Assembly: GCF_003429095.1 (NCBI RefSeq)
Contig: NZ_QVTE01000055.1
Span: 1-64,000 of the forward strand
Length of the DNA stretch: 64,000 bases
Direction: 5' to 3'
Source: Peribacillus saganii
Lineage (GTDB): Bacteria; Bacillota; Bacilli; Bacillales; DSM-1321
The number at the start of each line of letters is the position of its first letter. Position 1 is the first letter of the stretch. The position numbers and the translations under genes are program-made. The notes under the pieces are model-generated. The model was not told the origin of the DNA. It did no database searches and was given only the letters and a program-made list of their open reading frames with translations. Positions 16,410 to 25,310 of this stretch are shown piece by piece.

Positions 16410-16766
16410 TCATATAAGTCCAGCTATTTTAATAGGGGTCTTTATGGTGTATTTATCGCGATAGGAACGATAGGATACAACCTCTGTATTTTGTGAAATC
16501 ACGTCCAGCTGTAAAATCTTTGACCCCTTTGTTTCTAAATAATATAAATTCTGGTCGGTTTCGAGCTGATAAAAATGATATCTTGTTCCTAAAAATTCTC
16601 TGGTTGAAGATATAGATTCCGGGTGCTGTTGAATATAATCAGCCAATTGCTGAACCGTTGCATAAGGAGTATCTGACATGTCATACAGTTTTTCTTTTAT
16701 ATTGGCGGTAGCATGATTGTATGATTTTTTTGCTTTATTTACGAGTTTGTTCAATTGCTTTTTCAT
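16410..16766 (-). CDS. Hypothetical protein (118 aa)
   Basis: Not recognised. Starts MKKQLNKLVNKAKKSYNHA, basic and helical, then mixed alpha/beta sequence with two similar strands (TRYHFYQLETDQNLYYLETKGSKILQL) and a C-terminal YRDKYTIKTPIKIAGLI. No signal peptide or membrane segment. The start at 16766 is set by AAAGGAGG 6-7 nt upstream; an upstream ATG would place the ribosome site inside the gene. Monocistronic. Confidence 0.75.
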   Translation of the reverse strand: MKKQLNKLVNKAKKSYNHATANIKEKLYDMSDTPYATVQQLADYIQQHPESISSTREFLGTRYHFYQLETDQNLYYLETKGSKILQLDVISQNTEVVSYRSYRDKYTIKTPIKIAGLI

Positions 16767-16876
16767 AGTAGTGCCTCCTTTATGTTTCATTCTTTAATTC
16801 CCATAAATTGATTCGCTAAACCTTAAGGGGTGCCACTTTATGGAAAACAGCCTAATTATTAAAGTGCTTGATAGGT

Positions 16877-16919
16877 AACCATTTGGTTGTATATATTCAA
16901 AATAGGAAACCGAATGGTT
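16877..16919 (+). promoter_or_regulatory. Paired operator-like palindromes before the AHSA1/ArsR genes
   Basis: AACCATTTGGTT (16877-16888) and AACCGAATGGTT (16908-16919) are both palindromic with the same half site (AACC/GGTT), 31 bp apart, and flank a TATATT -10-like element. This fits autorepression by the ArsR-type product of the second gene. Confidence 0.6.
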
Positions 16920-16946
16920 TCGTAAAAATGTTTGGAGGACTTGTAC

Positions 16947-17369
16947 ATGAAAGACTTACTGCCTGATATTCGTAAAACAACTATTTTTAATGCTCCGATC
17001 CAGAAGGTATGGGATGCAGTTGCTACCTCAGAGGGGATTGCTGCTTGGTTCATGCCTAATGATTTTCAGCCAGAAGCAGGCTATGAATTCCATTTGCAGG
17101 GTCCTTTTGGGCCATCTCCTTGTAAGGTGCTGGAACTTGATCCTCCTAAGAGGCTAGTTTTTTCCTGGGACTTGTTCGGATGGCATGTTTCGTTTGAACT
17201 GAAGGAATTGGATGGACAAACGGAATTTACACTGGTGCATTCAGGATGGGGAGCTGCTGATGACATTATTCCAGGAGCACGCCAGACACAAAAAGATGTC
17301 AGAAAAACGATGGAGAATGGCTGGGAACCGCTTGTTCATAATAAGCTTCGCAAAGTAGTTGAGAGGTAA
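16947..17369 (+). CDS. SRPBCC / AHSA1-type protein
   Basis: 140 residues of the START/SRPBCC ligand-binding fold (AHSA1 branch): PDIRKTTIFNAPIQKVWDAVATSEGIAAWF at the N-terminus, VLELDPPKRLVFSWDL in the middle, TEFTLVHSGWG and C-terminal WEPLVHNKLRKVVE helix. Such genes are often paired with an ArsR regulator, as here; the ligand is unknown. ATG 16947 follows GGAGG at 8 nt. The stop overlaps the next start (TAATG). Confidence 0.85.
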   Translation: MKDLLPDIRKTTIFNAPIQKVWDAVATSEGIAAWFMPNDFQPEAGYEFHLQGPFGPSPCKVLELDPPKRLVFSWDLFGWHVSFELKELDGQTEFTLVHSGWGAADDIIPGARQTQKDVRKTMENGWEPLVHNKLRKVVER

Positions 17370-17698
17370 TGGGGGAAGCGCAAAAGCATGATGTATTTCA
17401 GGCGATTGCCGACCCAACGCGGAGGAAAGTTTTAGTACTGCTGTCAGATAAGGAACTATCGGTAACTGAAATAAGCAAACATTTTCCGATGACCCGTACA
17501 GCGGTATCAAAGCATCTTGGAATTTTATCAGAATCAGGGCTAGTGGATGCCACAAAAAAAGGCCGGGAAACGAGGTACAGTCTCCAGCCTGAAGCTTTTC
17601 TCGAGCTGAAAGATTGGCTCTCCTTTTTCGATCAATTCTGGGATAACAAGCTTTCAATGCTAAAGCATTTAGTTGAAGATGGTTCAAAAACAGAATGA
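17369..17698 (+). CDS. ArsR-family transcriptional regulator
   Basis: 109-residue winged-helix repressor: VFQAIADPTRRKVLVLLSDKELSVTEISKHFPMTRTAVSKHLGILSESGLVDATKKGRETRYSL. No cysteine metal site of the ArsR/SmtB type is present, so it is probably of the SdpR-like, non-metal class. Translationally coupled to the AHSA1 gene. The paired palindromes upstream are its likely operator. Confidence 0.88.
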   Translation: MGEAQKHDVFQAIADPTRRKVLVLLSDKELSVTEISKHFPMTRTAVSKHLGILSESGLVDATKKGRETRYSLQPEAFLELKDWLSFFDQFWDNKLSMLKHLVEDGSKTE

Positions 17699-18515
17699 AA
17701 ACTGATTGAATCCAAAAAAGGCAATGAAGAGTAAAGAGCGGGATTAAGGGATGGAGGCAGCTTTTGCTGCTAATCTATCTCCATTCTTAATCCATTTCAA
17801 ACTAAGTCTTTCTTATAGGCTTGGCATGTAGTTATGGGCAGACGTAAAGGGCAGAACGGTCTCCCGCTAAAATTGTATTAAAGAATTGATAAAATAGTTA
17901 TTAAAGAAAATTCCCTCGTTTTTTCCGAGTGAAAACTCCTCTCTTAAAATTACCAGCGAAAGATTTCTATTTTCATGTCTTGGACAACCCGCCATTAAAC
18001 CTTAGGATGAAGCGGCCTGGGCCGAATCTTCGGTTATCGTTTGCCAATCAGTATTTCAATAAATTTGCTAACATCCCTGCATGTTCGGTTCAAAGTTGTC
18101 CTTAAAGCTCTGAGTGAAACGGATTCGAAAAGAAAGATACATCTTCCTGAGTTTGATCTGCTTTCAGTTGATAAGCTTACCGCTACTTACGCGGTGCTCG
18201 GACGGCATCATGCTGCAAGCATCACTTCTTTAAGAAAACAAAAAGGATGGTAATCAATAAGGGGGGTGTTAGATTAAACATTCTAACAAAAGGGTAAAGT
18301 TTTGTGAAAATGACAAAGCAAATCGTTCATTTAAAATTAATTCTTACGAAGTTTGAATTTCAGAGAAAGTAAATTTGTATCGATGCAAAATAATGATTCA
18401 AAAGGCTTGGTTTTACTTTAAAAGATTTCCACTGAGACGATACTAGATATATGAACAATAGTCTAAAGATAAGTAAAAGTGCAGCTTGATAGAATTTTTT
18501 TCGGGGAGACCAGCT
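17699..18515. other. Long gap with one hairpin
   Basis: 17741-17793 is a long interrupted hairpin: GGATTAAG ... ATGGAG pairs with CTCCAT ... CTTAATCC around an inner GCAGC/GCTGC stem, and is the likely terminator of the ArsR gene. A TTG-started 70-codon frame (18041-18253), with a protein-like second half (KIHLPEFDLLSVDKLTATYA), lacks a ribosome site and is not recognised. No other gene. Confidence 0.45.
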
Positions 18516-21029
18516 ATGGATCAGGTAAAAATTGAAGAACATACACAACAGATGATTGCGTTGATTCGGGAGTTGCCCGATTTTATTTGTTTTAAAGATG
18601 GGGAAGGAAGATGGCTGCTTACGAACCCTTTCTCACTTCGGCTTTTTCAGCTTGAAAATGTTCCTTATAAGGGTAAAACGGACTCCGAATTGGCTGTCTA
18701 TTCACCTTTTTTTCGGGATGCCCTTATATATTGTGAAGAGAGGGATAAGGAGGTTTGGGAATCCGGAAAGGTTACCAGGGAAGAAGAAATCATTCCTCAG
18801 CTGGATAACACAGAGAAGATTTTCGATGTCATTAAGGTGCCCCTTTTTCATACCAATGGGCAGCGCAATGGACTGATTGTCATTGGACGCGATGTTACTG
18901 AACGGAAAATGGCTGAAAAAAACATTAAGCATTTAGCATATCATGATGAACTTACAGGGCTGCCGAATCGCCGGCATCTTTACGAATCATTAAACGAGGA
19001 ATTCCTGGAGCGAAATCATTTTGCACTCCTTTTTATAGATCTGGACCGCTTTAAGGTCATTAATGACTCCTTGGGCCATTTAATGGGAGACGAGCTGCTG
19101 CAAAAAGTGTCTCAGCGATTGGTGCAGAATATGGTTAAAGGAAAGCTCTACCGCCATTCGGGTGACGAGTTTATCCTTCTTGTGCCTAATGCGGGGAGGG
19201 AAGATGCTGAGTTTGTAGCCCGGGAATTACTTCGGCACTTAGATACTCCATTTGAATTGAATTCACATGAAATATATATTTCTGCCAGTATTGGCATATG
19301 CTTATCAAATGATGTCGGGCGGAGCTACTCTGCAGAAGAAATCATTAAATTAGCGGATTTGGCGATGTACCAGGCAAAGCAGGAAGGCAAACATACATAT
19401 AGATTTTATTCTGAATCAATTGAGTCAACGGGTTACACTCTCATAGAAATGGAAACAAAATTGCATAAGGCACTTGAACGTAACGAATTTATCCTTCATT
19501 ACCAGCCGCAGGTTAATCTGGAAACAGGGGAAGTATGCGGGATAGAGGCTCTCATCCGGTGGAACCATCCGCAAATGGGATTTGTGTCACCTGCTGACTT
19601 CATTCCACTGGCAGAAGAAACAGGATTAATTATACCGATCGGCAAATGGGTGCTTTCTACTGCGTGCAGACAGAATAAAGAACTGCAGGATAAGGGACTG
19701 CCGCCGATCGTGGTGTCTGTAAATTTATCGGCCATTCAATTTTACCAGCATGATTTAGTTGAGGTCGTCGATGGTGTGCTAAAGGAAAGCGGTCTGGATC
19801 CTCGTTATTTAGAGCTTGAAATAACAGAGAGTATGACCATGGATGTAAGCAGAACTATTAAAATACTCAATGGTTTGAAAAAACTGGGTGTGAAAATCAG
19901 TATAGATGACTTCGGAACTGGGTATAGTTCACTTGCTTATCTGAAAAAATTTCCAATTGATAAATTAAAGATAGACCAATCCTTTGTCGCAGAATTATTA
20001 AAGGACTCGAATGACGCTACCATTGTCCAAACGATAATCGCGATGGCAAAAAATATGGGCTTGCGTGTCAATGCAGAGGGCGTTGAAACAAAGGAACAAT
20101 TCCTTCTTTTGCAGCAGCATTTTTGCAATGAGGTACAGGGCTATTTACTTTGTAAGCCTCTGCCATTGGATAGTCTTCTGGAAAAATTGCCTGAGGTACG
20201 ACTTACACTAGAAAAGCTAGGTGTCCTGCAATCTTTAAATGAGCGGCTTTGGGTCGAAGAGTCCTTGCGGGTGGCACGCCAAAACTTGCAGGCCACAATA
20301 AAGCTTCAGCAAGGAATGACCTTTAAATATAAGCAGCAGGACGATAAATTCATCCATACACTGGGAGACGGAGAGTTACTGTACCGCATGGGCCTTTCCC
20401 CTGAATTGCTGATTGGAAAGACAGTACACGATTTCCTGCCTGATACAGCAGCGGAAAGGAAAATTGATGTTTATCAAAAAGCCTGGAATGGTGAAAAGGT
20501 AACTTATGAAGGCGAAAAAAATGGAATCCATTATTTAGCCGCATTAAATCCAATCACCTCTGGGGGCAGGGTAGTGGAAGTAGTCGCCTCATGTGTAGAT
20601 ATTACTGAACGGAAACAGGTTGAAAAAAAGCTAAAAGAAAGTGAAGAAAGATTAAGGCAGCTAATTGAAATTGCTCCGGACGCTATTTTGGTCCATCAGT
20701 CAGGAAAAATAGAATACATAAATGAAGCAGGAGTAAAGCTTTTTGGTGCAACCACGAAAGATCTGATAATCGGGAAGTCTTTTTTGGATTTCATCCATCC
20801 TCAGCAGCACGAGGTTATAATGGAACGAATAAATCATGTTTATCAGGACAAAAAAACTTTAAAACCATTCAATATGAAAATCATCCGCTCTAATAATCAA
20901 ACAATAAATGTTGAATCAACGGCTGCCCTCATTTCTTTTAACAGTGCACCCGCTATACAGAACATTTTCCGCATTATGATTCCGACTAAAACGTATAAGA
21001 CAATGATACCTTCGTTAACGACAATGTAA
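18516..21029 (+). CDS. PAS-GGDEF-EAL-PAS-PAS cyclic-di-GMP signalling protein
   Basis: 837 residues. Domains: PAS (about 15-130, ending in the DVTERK linker), GGDEF (about 135-300), EAL (about 310-560), PAS (about 600-700), PAS (about 705-810). The diguanylate cyclase signature is SGDEF (215-219), so synthase activity may be reduced. The phosphodiesterase part keeps EAL (344-346), NLSAIQF, EITES, DDFGTGYSS and AEGVET, so hydrolysis of c-di-GMP is likely. No transmembrane segment: probably a soluble sensor. The third PAS ends abruptly (NIFRIMIPTKTYKT) where a DIT-type linker is expected, suggesting 3' truncation. ATG 18516 follows GGGGAG. Confidence 0.9.
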   Translation: MDQVKIEEHTQQMIALIRELPDFICFKDGEGRWLLTNPFSLRLFQLENVPYKGKTDSELAVYSPFFRDALIYCEERDKEVWESGKVTREEEIIPQLDNTEKIFDVIKVPLFHTNGQRNGLIVIGRDVTERKMAEKNIKHLAYHDELTGLPNRRHLYESLNEEFLERNHFALLFIDLDRFKVINDSLGHLMGDELLQKVSQRLVQNMVKGKLYRHSGDEFILLVPNAGREDAEFVARELLRHLDTPFELNSHEIYISASIGICLSNDVGRSYSAEEIIKLADLAMYQAKQEGKHTYRFYSESIESTGYTLIEMETKLHKALERNEFILHYQPQVNLETGEVCGIEALIRWNHPQMGFVSPADFIPLAEETGLIIPIGKWVLSTACRQNKELQDKGLPPIVVSVNLSAIQFYQHDLVEVVDGVLKESGLDPRYLELEITESMTMDVSRTIKILNGLKKLGVKISIDDFGTGYSSLAYLKKFPIDKLKIDQSFVAELLKDSNDATIVQTIIAMAKNMGLRVNAEGVETKEQFLLLQQHFCNEVQGYLLCKPLPLDSLLEKLPEVRLTLEKLGVLQSLNERLWVEESLRVARQNLQATIKLQQGMTFKYKQQDDKFIHTLGDGELLYRMGLSPELLIGKTVHDFLPDTAAERKIDVYQKAWNGEKVTYEGEKNGIHYLAALNPITSGGRVVEVVASCVDITERKQVEKKLKESEERLRQLIEIAPDAILVHQSGKIEYINEAGVKLFGATTKDLIIGKSFLDFIHPQQHEVIMERINHVYQDKKTLKPFNMKIIRSNNQTINVESTAALISFNSAPAIQNIFRIMIPTKTYKTMIPSLTTM

Positions 21030-21031
21030 CC

Positions 21032-21066
21032 AAAAAGCTGGCTCCAAATCGAGACCAGCTTTTTGT
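21032..21066 (+). terminator. Terminator after the PAS-GGDEF-EAL gene
   Basis: AAAAAGCTGG (21032-21041) pairs with CCAGCTTTTT (21055-21064). Confidence 0.85.
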
Positions 21067-21078
21067 TATAGCAGATAG

Positions 21079-21243
21079 TTATTCATCCTCATTGTAATGT
21101 TCATTTAAGTAAGGATTCTCCGTAGTAGCGAAGTTAACGGACAGCAAGCTTGTTTCTGGATCTAGTGCGTACAAACCCTTTTGCTGGTCTTCTAGGAGCT
21201 CACCGCTTTGGAATAGCGGCTCCTTTTTTTTGCATTTTGACAT
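21079..21243 (-). CDS. Small acidic protein (54 aa)
   Basis: Not recognised. The 54-codon gene has ATG at 21243 with a perfect AGGAGGT 7 nt upstream. It encodes MSKCKKKEPLFQSGELLEDQ, then an acidic C-terminal half with LNEHYNEDE at the end. No membrane segment. The upstream 130 bp contains two overlapping ORFs that run into its ribosome site, suggesting translational coupling. Confidence 0.7.
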   Translation of the reverse strand: MSKCKKKEPLFQSGELLEDQQKGLYALDPETSLLSVNFATTENPYLNEHYNEDE

Positions 21244-21248
21244 GAAAC

Positions 21249-21378
21249 TTACCTCCTAAAAATCCCAAAGAGAGCTGGCTTCAAGGCCAATCCTTGTCGG
21301 TCTTTTAACGAAATGAATGTATAACTCACTAGCCCCATAACCATGAAACTTTTTCCCGTGGGAATGTAAAGCCTCCAC
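21249..21378 (-). other. Leader with two overlapping short ORFs
   Basis: Directly upstream of the 54-aa gene the minus strand is open in two frames. A 31-codon ATG ORF runs 21344 to 21249; its last codons are AGG AGG TAA, so it ends on the next gene's ribosome site. A 40-codon GTG frame runs 21378 to 21256 (LHSHGKKFHGYGASELYIHF...). Neither has a good ribosome site. A GGCCTTGAAGCC hairpin lies inside. It may be a leader peptide or a structured RNA leader. Confidence 0.35.
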
Positions 21379-21444
21379 AAAGGAAAAGCACGAAACGACG
21401 GCTTATGAGGAACATTCTTCCTCTGTCAGGGCGCTTCCGTTTTT

Positions 21445-21735
21445 CTAGTATGGATCATTATTTGTTTCTAGGTATGACTCGATTCCTTTATCCAGTGCAC
21501 GGTATGCCTGCCCGTAAGCGGCGGAAGCAGAGGGAGTTCCAGCATGTTCAAGCTCAGCCTGAGCATGTTTGGCATGTGTCACCGCATTGATAATGTTTTC
21601 AAACATTTCCTGTTTTTCGCCGGCAGATTCCTTTGCCTTCATTAATGTTTCCAGGCAGAAATCCAAATCTTGTTCATTCGGATTTTCAAAGGATCTCTCC
21701 AATATGTCCTTGACCTGTTGTAATAACTCTTTCAT
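21445..21735 (-). CDS. Hypothetical helical protein (96 aa)
   Basis: Not recognised. Starts MKELLQQVKDILERSFENPNEQD and is almost entirely amphipathic helix, including ENIINAVTHAKHAQAELEHAG and YRALDKGIESYLE; soluble. ATG at 21735 follows GGGGGTG; the longer frame adds a start without a ribosome site. Divergent from the sigma-factor gene, about 300 bp away. Confidence 0.65.
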   Translation of the reverse strand: MKELLQQVKDILERSFENPNEQDLDFCLETLMKAKESAGEKQEMFENIINAVTHAKHAQAELEHAGTPSASAAYGQAYRALDKGIESYLETNNDPY

Positions 21736-22033
21736 CGTCAGCACCCCCGCTATAATTATCATATGGTAGTTTCACCCCGCGAGGAGATTTTATACAAATT
21801 TCGAACAGCAGAATCGAATGTATATTCAAAATAAAATTCGGGATATGTTTACGTGTTTCGACAAGAAAAACATCAAACAATCCCGCATTTATGGTATTCT
21901 CATTCTTTTACTGCTTGGTATGTAAACAATAGTCGATATTTGCTAATTTCCTTAATCCGTTTTTTCACTTAATATAATGAATATGAAATGTATCAGCAAT
22001 TAACAACAAAATCCAACTGAATTTGGCGGAGGG

Positions 22034-22690
22034 ATGAAAGTGAATGTAGACTTCTGCGTCAAACTGATTGATAATGATGCTGCAATAGAAGACGAAGCAT
22101 TGGTAGAAAAGTTTCAAAAAGGGAATGTAGAATCCTCGGAGATATTAATAAATAAATATCGGAATTTTGTCCGAGCGAAAGCAAGCAAGTATTTTTTAAT
22201 CGGCGGCGATAGAGAGGATATTATCCAAGAAGGCATGATAGGACTTTATAAAGCAATCCGGGATTATAGGAAAGACAAGCTTACCTCGTTTAAGGCCTTT
22301 GCTGAGCTATGCATTACAAGGCAAATGATAACAGCGATAAAAACAGCAACAAGGCAAAAGCATACGCCCTTAAATTCCTATGTTTCACTAGACAAGCCCA
22401 TCTACGATGCAGAATCGGACTTTACGCTTTTGGATATTATTGCAGGCACAAAAATAAGTGATCCAGCCACTTTGATTCTAAACCGCGAAAAGACGGATGA
22501 TATGGAAATGAAAATGGCAGAATTGCTAAGTGATTTAGAAAGAAGAGTTCTGAGATTATATATGGATGGCCAATCGTATCAGGAAATATCCGAACTGCTG
22601 AACAAGCATGTAAAATCAATTGATAATGCCCTGCAGCGGATAAAAAGAAAGCTGGAACGGTATCTGGAAATGAGAGAGCTGGTCCATTAG
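22034..22690 (+). CDS. SigH-type RNA polymerase sigma factor (probable paralogue)
   Basis: 218 residues, the length of SigH. Region 2 is nearly identical to SigH: LINKYRNFVRAKASKYFLIGGDREDIIQEGMIGLYKAIRDYRKDKLTSFKAFAELCITRQ (about 38-98), followed by TATRQKHTPLNSY and region 4 LSDLERRVLRLYMDGQSYQEISELLNKHVKSIDNALQRIKRKLE. The N-terminal 30 residues differ from canonical SigH. Genes that usually border sigH (cysS, rlmB, yacP side or rpmG, secE, nusG side) are absent, so this is probably a second, SigH-like factor. The ATG-GTG start region has GGCGGAGGG upstream. Confidence 0.85.
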   Translation: MKVNVDFCVKLIDNDAAIEDEALVEKFQKGNVESSEILINKYRNFVRAKASKYFLIGGDREDIIQEGMIGLYKAIRDYRKDKLTSFKAFAELCITRQMITAIKTATRQKHTPLNSYVSLDKPIYDAESDFTLLDIIAGTKISDPATLILNREKTDDMEMKMAELLSDLERRVLRLYMDGQSYQEISELLNKHVKSIDNALQRIKRKLERYLEMRELVH

Positions 22691-22725
22691 CATTGTTTTC
22701 GTACAGAATGTGAACAACAGCATTT

Positions 22726-22998
22726 TTATCTTTGCTGATGCTCCTGCCATCTTTCGAGTTTATGTATATTTCTAGTGAAAAGTTTTGCCATAATTTTGGG
22801 AAAACCGGATTCGCGTATTTTATTCTCAACAAGCAGCTTCATTTCAGCTGCCGATATGGCCGGCTGGACAAATTCTCCATTTTCATAACAATGGCTGCGA
22901 TACATACCGCTTTTTTGACCATTGTGTTCTGTTCTGCCTCCATTTTTATCTTTAGCTAAAGGCATGCCGCAACTTTGGCAGTTTTTAAATAAAGTCAT
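22726..22998 (-). CDS. Putative zinc-ribbon protein (90 aa)
   Basis: Begins TLFKNCQSCGMPLAKDKNGG with a CxxC knuckle at about residues 7-10 and a second Cys in YRSHCYENGEFVQP, the pattern of the putative zinc-ribbon family (CxxCGMP). The C-terminal half is helical and basic (KLLVENKIRES, MAKLFTRNIHKLERWQEH). GAGGTGA precedes ATG. Function unknown; the family often appears as a small stand-alone protein. Confidence 0.8.
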   Translation of the reverse strand: MTLFKNCQSCGMPLAKDKNGGRTEHNGQKSGMYRSHCYENGEFVQPAISAAEMKLLVENKIRESGFPKIMAKLFTRNIHKLERWQEHQQR

Positions 22999-23095
22999 AA
23001 AATCACCTCATATTCAAATGTTAATTCTACTGAAATGATGAAGCAGCAGAAGCAATAGGATCCTCGGAATAAAATGGGCGTGTTGAAATTAATAT

Positions 23096-23126
23096 GCCCG
23101 GCATGGAATTCATGCCGGGCAATTTT
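23096..23126 (-). terminator. Terminator of the permease gene
   Basis: GCCCGGCATG (23096-23105) pairs perfectly with CATGCCGGGC (23111-23120) over a 5-nt loop, with AATT/AATTTTT on both sides; usable from both directions. Confidence 0.85.
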
Positions 23127-23136
23127 TACGAACTAA

Positions 23137-24546
23137 TTATAAAGACTGGTTTTCAATGGCTGCTCGTTTAACACGATTGTAAAAGAAGATTCCGCTTGAG
23201 AGAAGGATTACTCCAAATGTAAAGGTTTTTATATCTGCCGTACCGGCAATTATTACCCAAATAGAATAAACTGTTGCAAGGACGGCAATGATGCCATCAC
23301 TAATTCTGCTGCTTGAATTTGTATAAGTTTCACCAGTAGCAGTCAGTTTAAGCTGGAATGCCGATGCAATGAAATAAGGGACAAGGTATGCCAGTGTTGC
23401 AATGTAAATAATAAAATCAAAGGCCGCAGAAATTGTATTAGAAATAGTTGAAAAGATGAACAGCTGGCCAAGAATATTTGTCAACAGCAATGAAAAAGCT
23501 GGAGTACCTCTTTTGTTAACCTTTAAAAAGGAAGGTAAAAATAGCCCCTGCTTGGCTGCCTGGTAAGGCACCTCTGCGCTAAGCATTACCCATCCGATAG
23601 TCGATCCGAATAAACTGATCATTCCGATTAAAGCAAGTATTTTTCCGCCAATTGGGCCTAAAACCGTGGTAATTGCATCAATCAGCGGCTTCTCGGAAGC
23701 AATTAGCGTCTCTTGATTTAACATTCCCATTACCAATGTACTGATGCCAATGTAAATAGCAAGCGCAATAAGCAATCCTAATATCGTAGCCCTTTTTACA
23801 TCAATTTGTTTTTTGGCACGCGAAGCAAAAACCACTGCTGATTCAATCCCAATGAACGCCCAAAGAGTTGTTACGGCAGCATTATTGATTTGCCCGTATA
23901 AGCTAATTGTTTGTCCAGCTTCATCCATTCTCGGTGCTACAAAAGGAATAATGTTTGCTTTTTGGAATGCAAACAAACCAATTAGTATAAACAAAAAGAA
24001 TCCAATCACCTTTGCAGCTGTAGCAGCAAAGTTAATCTTACCGGCTCCTTCAATCCCTTTTAAAATGATATAGTGTGTGCTCCATAGCAAAAGAGAACAA
24101 ACAATAAAGGTAAGAGCATTGCCTGCTTTTAGAGTAAATCCGCTAATTGTAAATAATTCAGCCTGGCTTGTTAACACAGGGAAAAAAGTTGTTAAATAGC
24201 TGGCAAAAGTGGTTATAATTGCAATGTTACCTGCAAAGTTTCCAATCCAATACCCCCATGATGCCATAAAGCCTGAAAGAATCGAAGCATTGCTGCCCGG
24301 CTTAAATAATTCCTTCGCATATATTTGAGGACCACCGGTCAATTTAGGCTTCCTAATAGCCAAATTTCCAAATACAAGTGCTATCATTAGCACACCAAAG
24401 CCTGTTACCAGCCATGCCGACATCACTCCCGCCGGACTGGCTACTTCGGCTAAAGAACGCGGCAGCATAAATATGCCAGATCCCACCATATTACCTACTA
24501 CCAAAGCAGTTAAAATCCAAAAACCAAGCTTTCTGCTGCTATTCAT
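23137..24546 (-). CDS. APC-family basic amino-acid permease
   Basis: 469 residues, 12 hydrophobic segments. The first, FWILTALVVGNMVGSGIFMLPRSLAE, contains the GSGIF substrate-binding loop of the APC superfamily. Overall it belongs to the basic amino acid/polyamine antiporter branch (arginine:ornithine ArcD-type or B. subtilis YvsH-like). Substrate is inferred only: lysine, arginine or ornithine. GGAAGGGAG precedes ATG. Monocistronic with a strong terminator; the upstream leader (about 24640-24850) has lysine-riboswitch-like elements. Confidence 0.88.
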   Translation of the reverse strand: MNSSRKLGFWILTALVVGNMVGSGIFMLPRSLAEVASPAGVMSAWLVTGFGVLMIALVFGNLAIRKPKLTGGPQIYAKELFKPGSNASILSGFMASWGYWIGNFAGNIAIITTFASYLTTFFPVLTSQAELFTISGFTLKAGNALTFIVCSLLLWSTHYIILKGIEGAGKINFAATAAKVIGFFLFILIGLFAFQKANIIPFVAPRMDEAGQTISLYGQINNAAVTTLWAFIGIESAVVFASRAKKQIDVKRATILGLLIALAIYIGISTLVMGMLNQETLIASEKPLIDAITTVLGPIGGKILALIGMISLFGSTIGWVMLSAEVPYQAAKQGLFLPSFLKVNKRGTPAFSLLLTNILGQLFIFSTISNTISAAFDFIIYIATLAYLVPYFIASAFQLKLTATGETYTNSSSRISDGIIAVLATVYSIWVIIAGTADIKTFTFGVILLSSGIFFYNRVKRAAIENQSL

Positions 24547-24639
24547 ATATTATTCTCCCTTCCAGTTATCCACTTAATGCTCAAAGCAGGAGACTATCAT
24601 TATAATCGCCAAAAATACACATAAAAAAACACACACTCC

Positions 24640-24850
24640 GGTCAATCGGTGTGCCATGAATACCGAATCAAACAACAGGAAAGTACATCACTGGCTTCTG
24701 CCAGGAAGCCCTGCACTCATTTAAAGCAGTCTAAGTCCCATTAAATAGAGAAACCCTATGGCGTTTCTGCGAACAAACCTTTACTGAAATGATCAAATTA
24801 TTTTATTTATCGCAACCACTACCCTCATCTTAAGAGGGGTTTTTTTATTC
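24640..24850 (-). promoter_or_regulatory. Possible degenerate lysine (L-box) leader
   Basis: On the minus strand, about 100-300 nt upstream of the permease start, the sequence AGATGAGGGTAGTGGTTGCG is followed by TCAGTAAAGG, resembling the 5' half of L-box aptamers (GATAGAGGTGCGA ... CAGTA). The GCCGAAG core and the GCTATC/CTACC closing strand were not found. On the plus strand the same site (24825-24847) forms a terminator-like CCCTC/GAGGGG hairpin with T7. Tentative. Confidence 0.3.
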
Positions 24851-25310
24851 AAATACCTGAATAAGAATACGCTGATTTGATAGCAAAGTCAATGGGAGAT
24901 TTTATACTAATATAGCAAAAAAAGATATTTAAAAATAGAGTTCTTGAGCTTAACAAATTATGGGAGGTTTAAAAGCCGCTTACTTGGGTATGCAATATAT
25001 ATGCTTGCTAACTGGCTAATTAACAAAAGGGGGGAGCCATTACGGGAAGCTATGAAAAGTACATTATGTTGGCTTTCCTAAAGATCAATACCCGTACTTA
25101 CCAATATCACATGCATTATTTTAGGATCTTTTTAGAAAAATACTATAGCAACAACATGTTATCCTAAATATATAGCTTTCATAATATTAATTCATATTGT
25201 GAATGTCATCACATGTTTTTCAAAAGGTAAATATTCTAATTGCGGGAATAATAAAACCAAAAGAATTTGGATTTGTTTAAATATGCACATATAGAAAAGA
25301 GGGGATTTAC
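24851..25310. other. Gap upstream of the OpuF-type operon
   Basis: AT-rich, no ORF or repeat recognised. It must contain the osmotically controlled promoter of the transporter, but no convincing -35/-10 pair could be fixed by eye. Confidence 0.4.

Noticed and set aside
17241-17687. 148-codon minus-strand ORF
   Set aside because: Shadow of the AHSA1/ArsR genes, which have full motifs and coupled starts.
18041-18253. 70-codon ORF in the gap before the GGDEF gene
   Set aside because: TTG start without ribosome site and no recognised family; kept only as a note in the gap entry.
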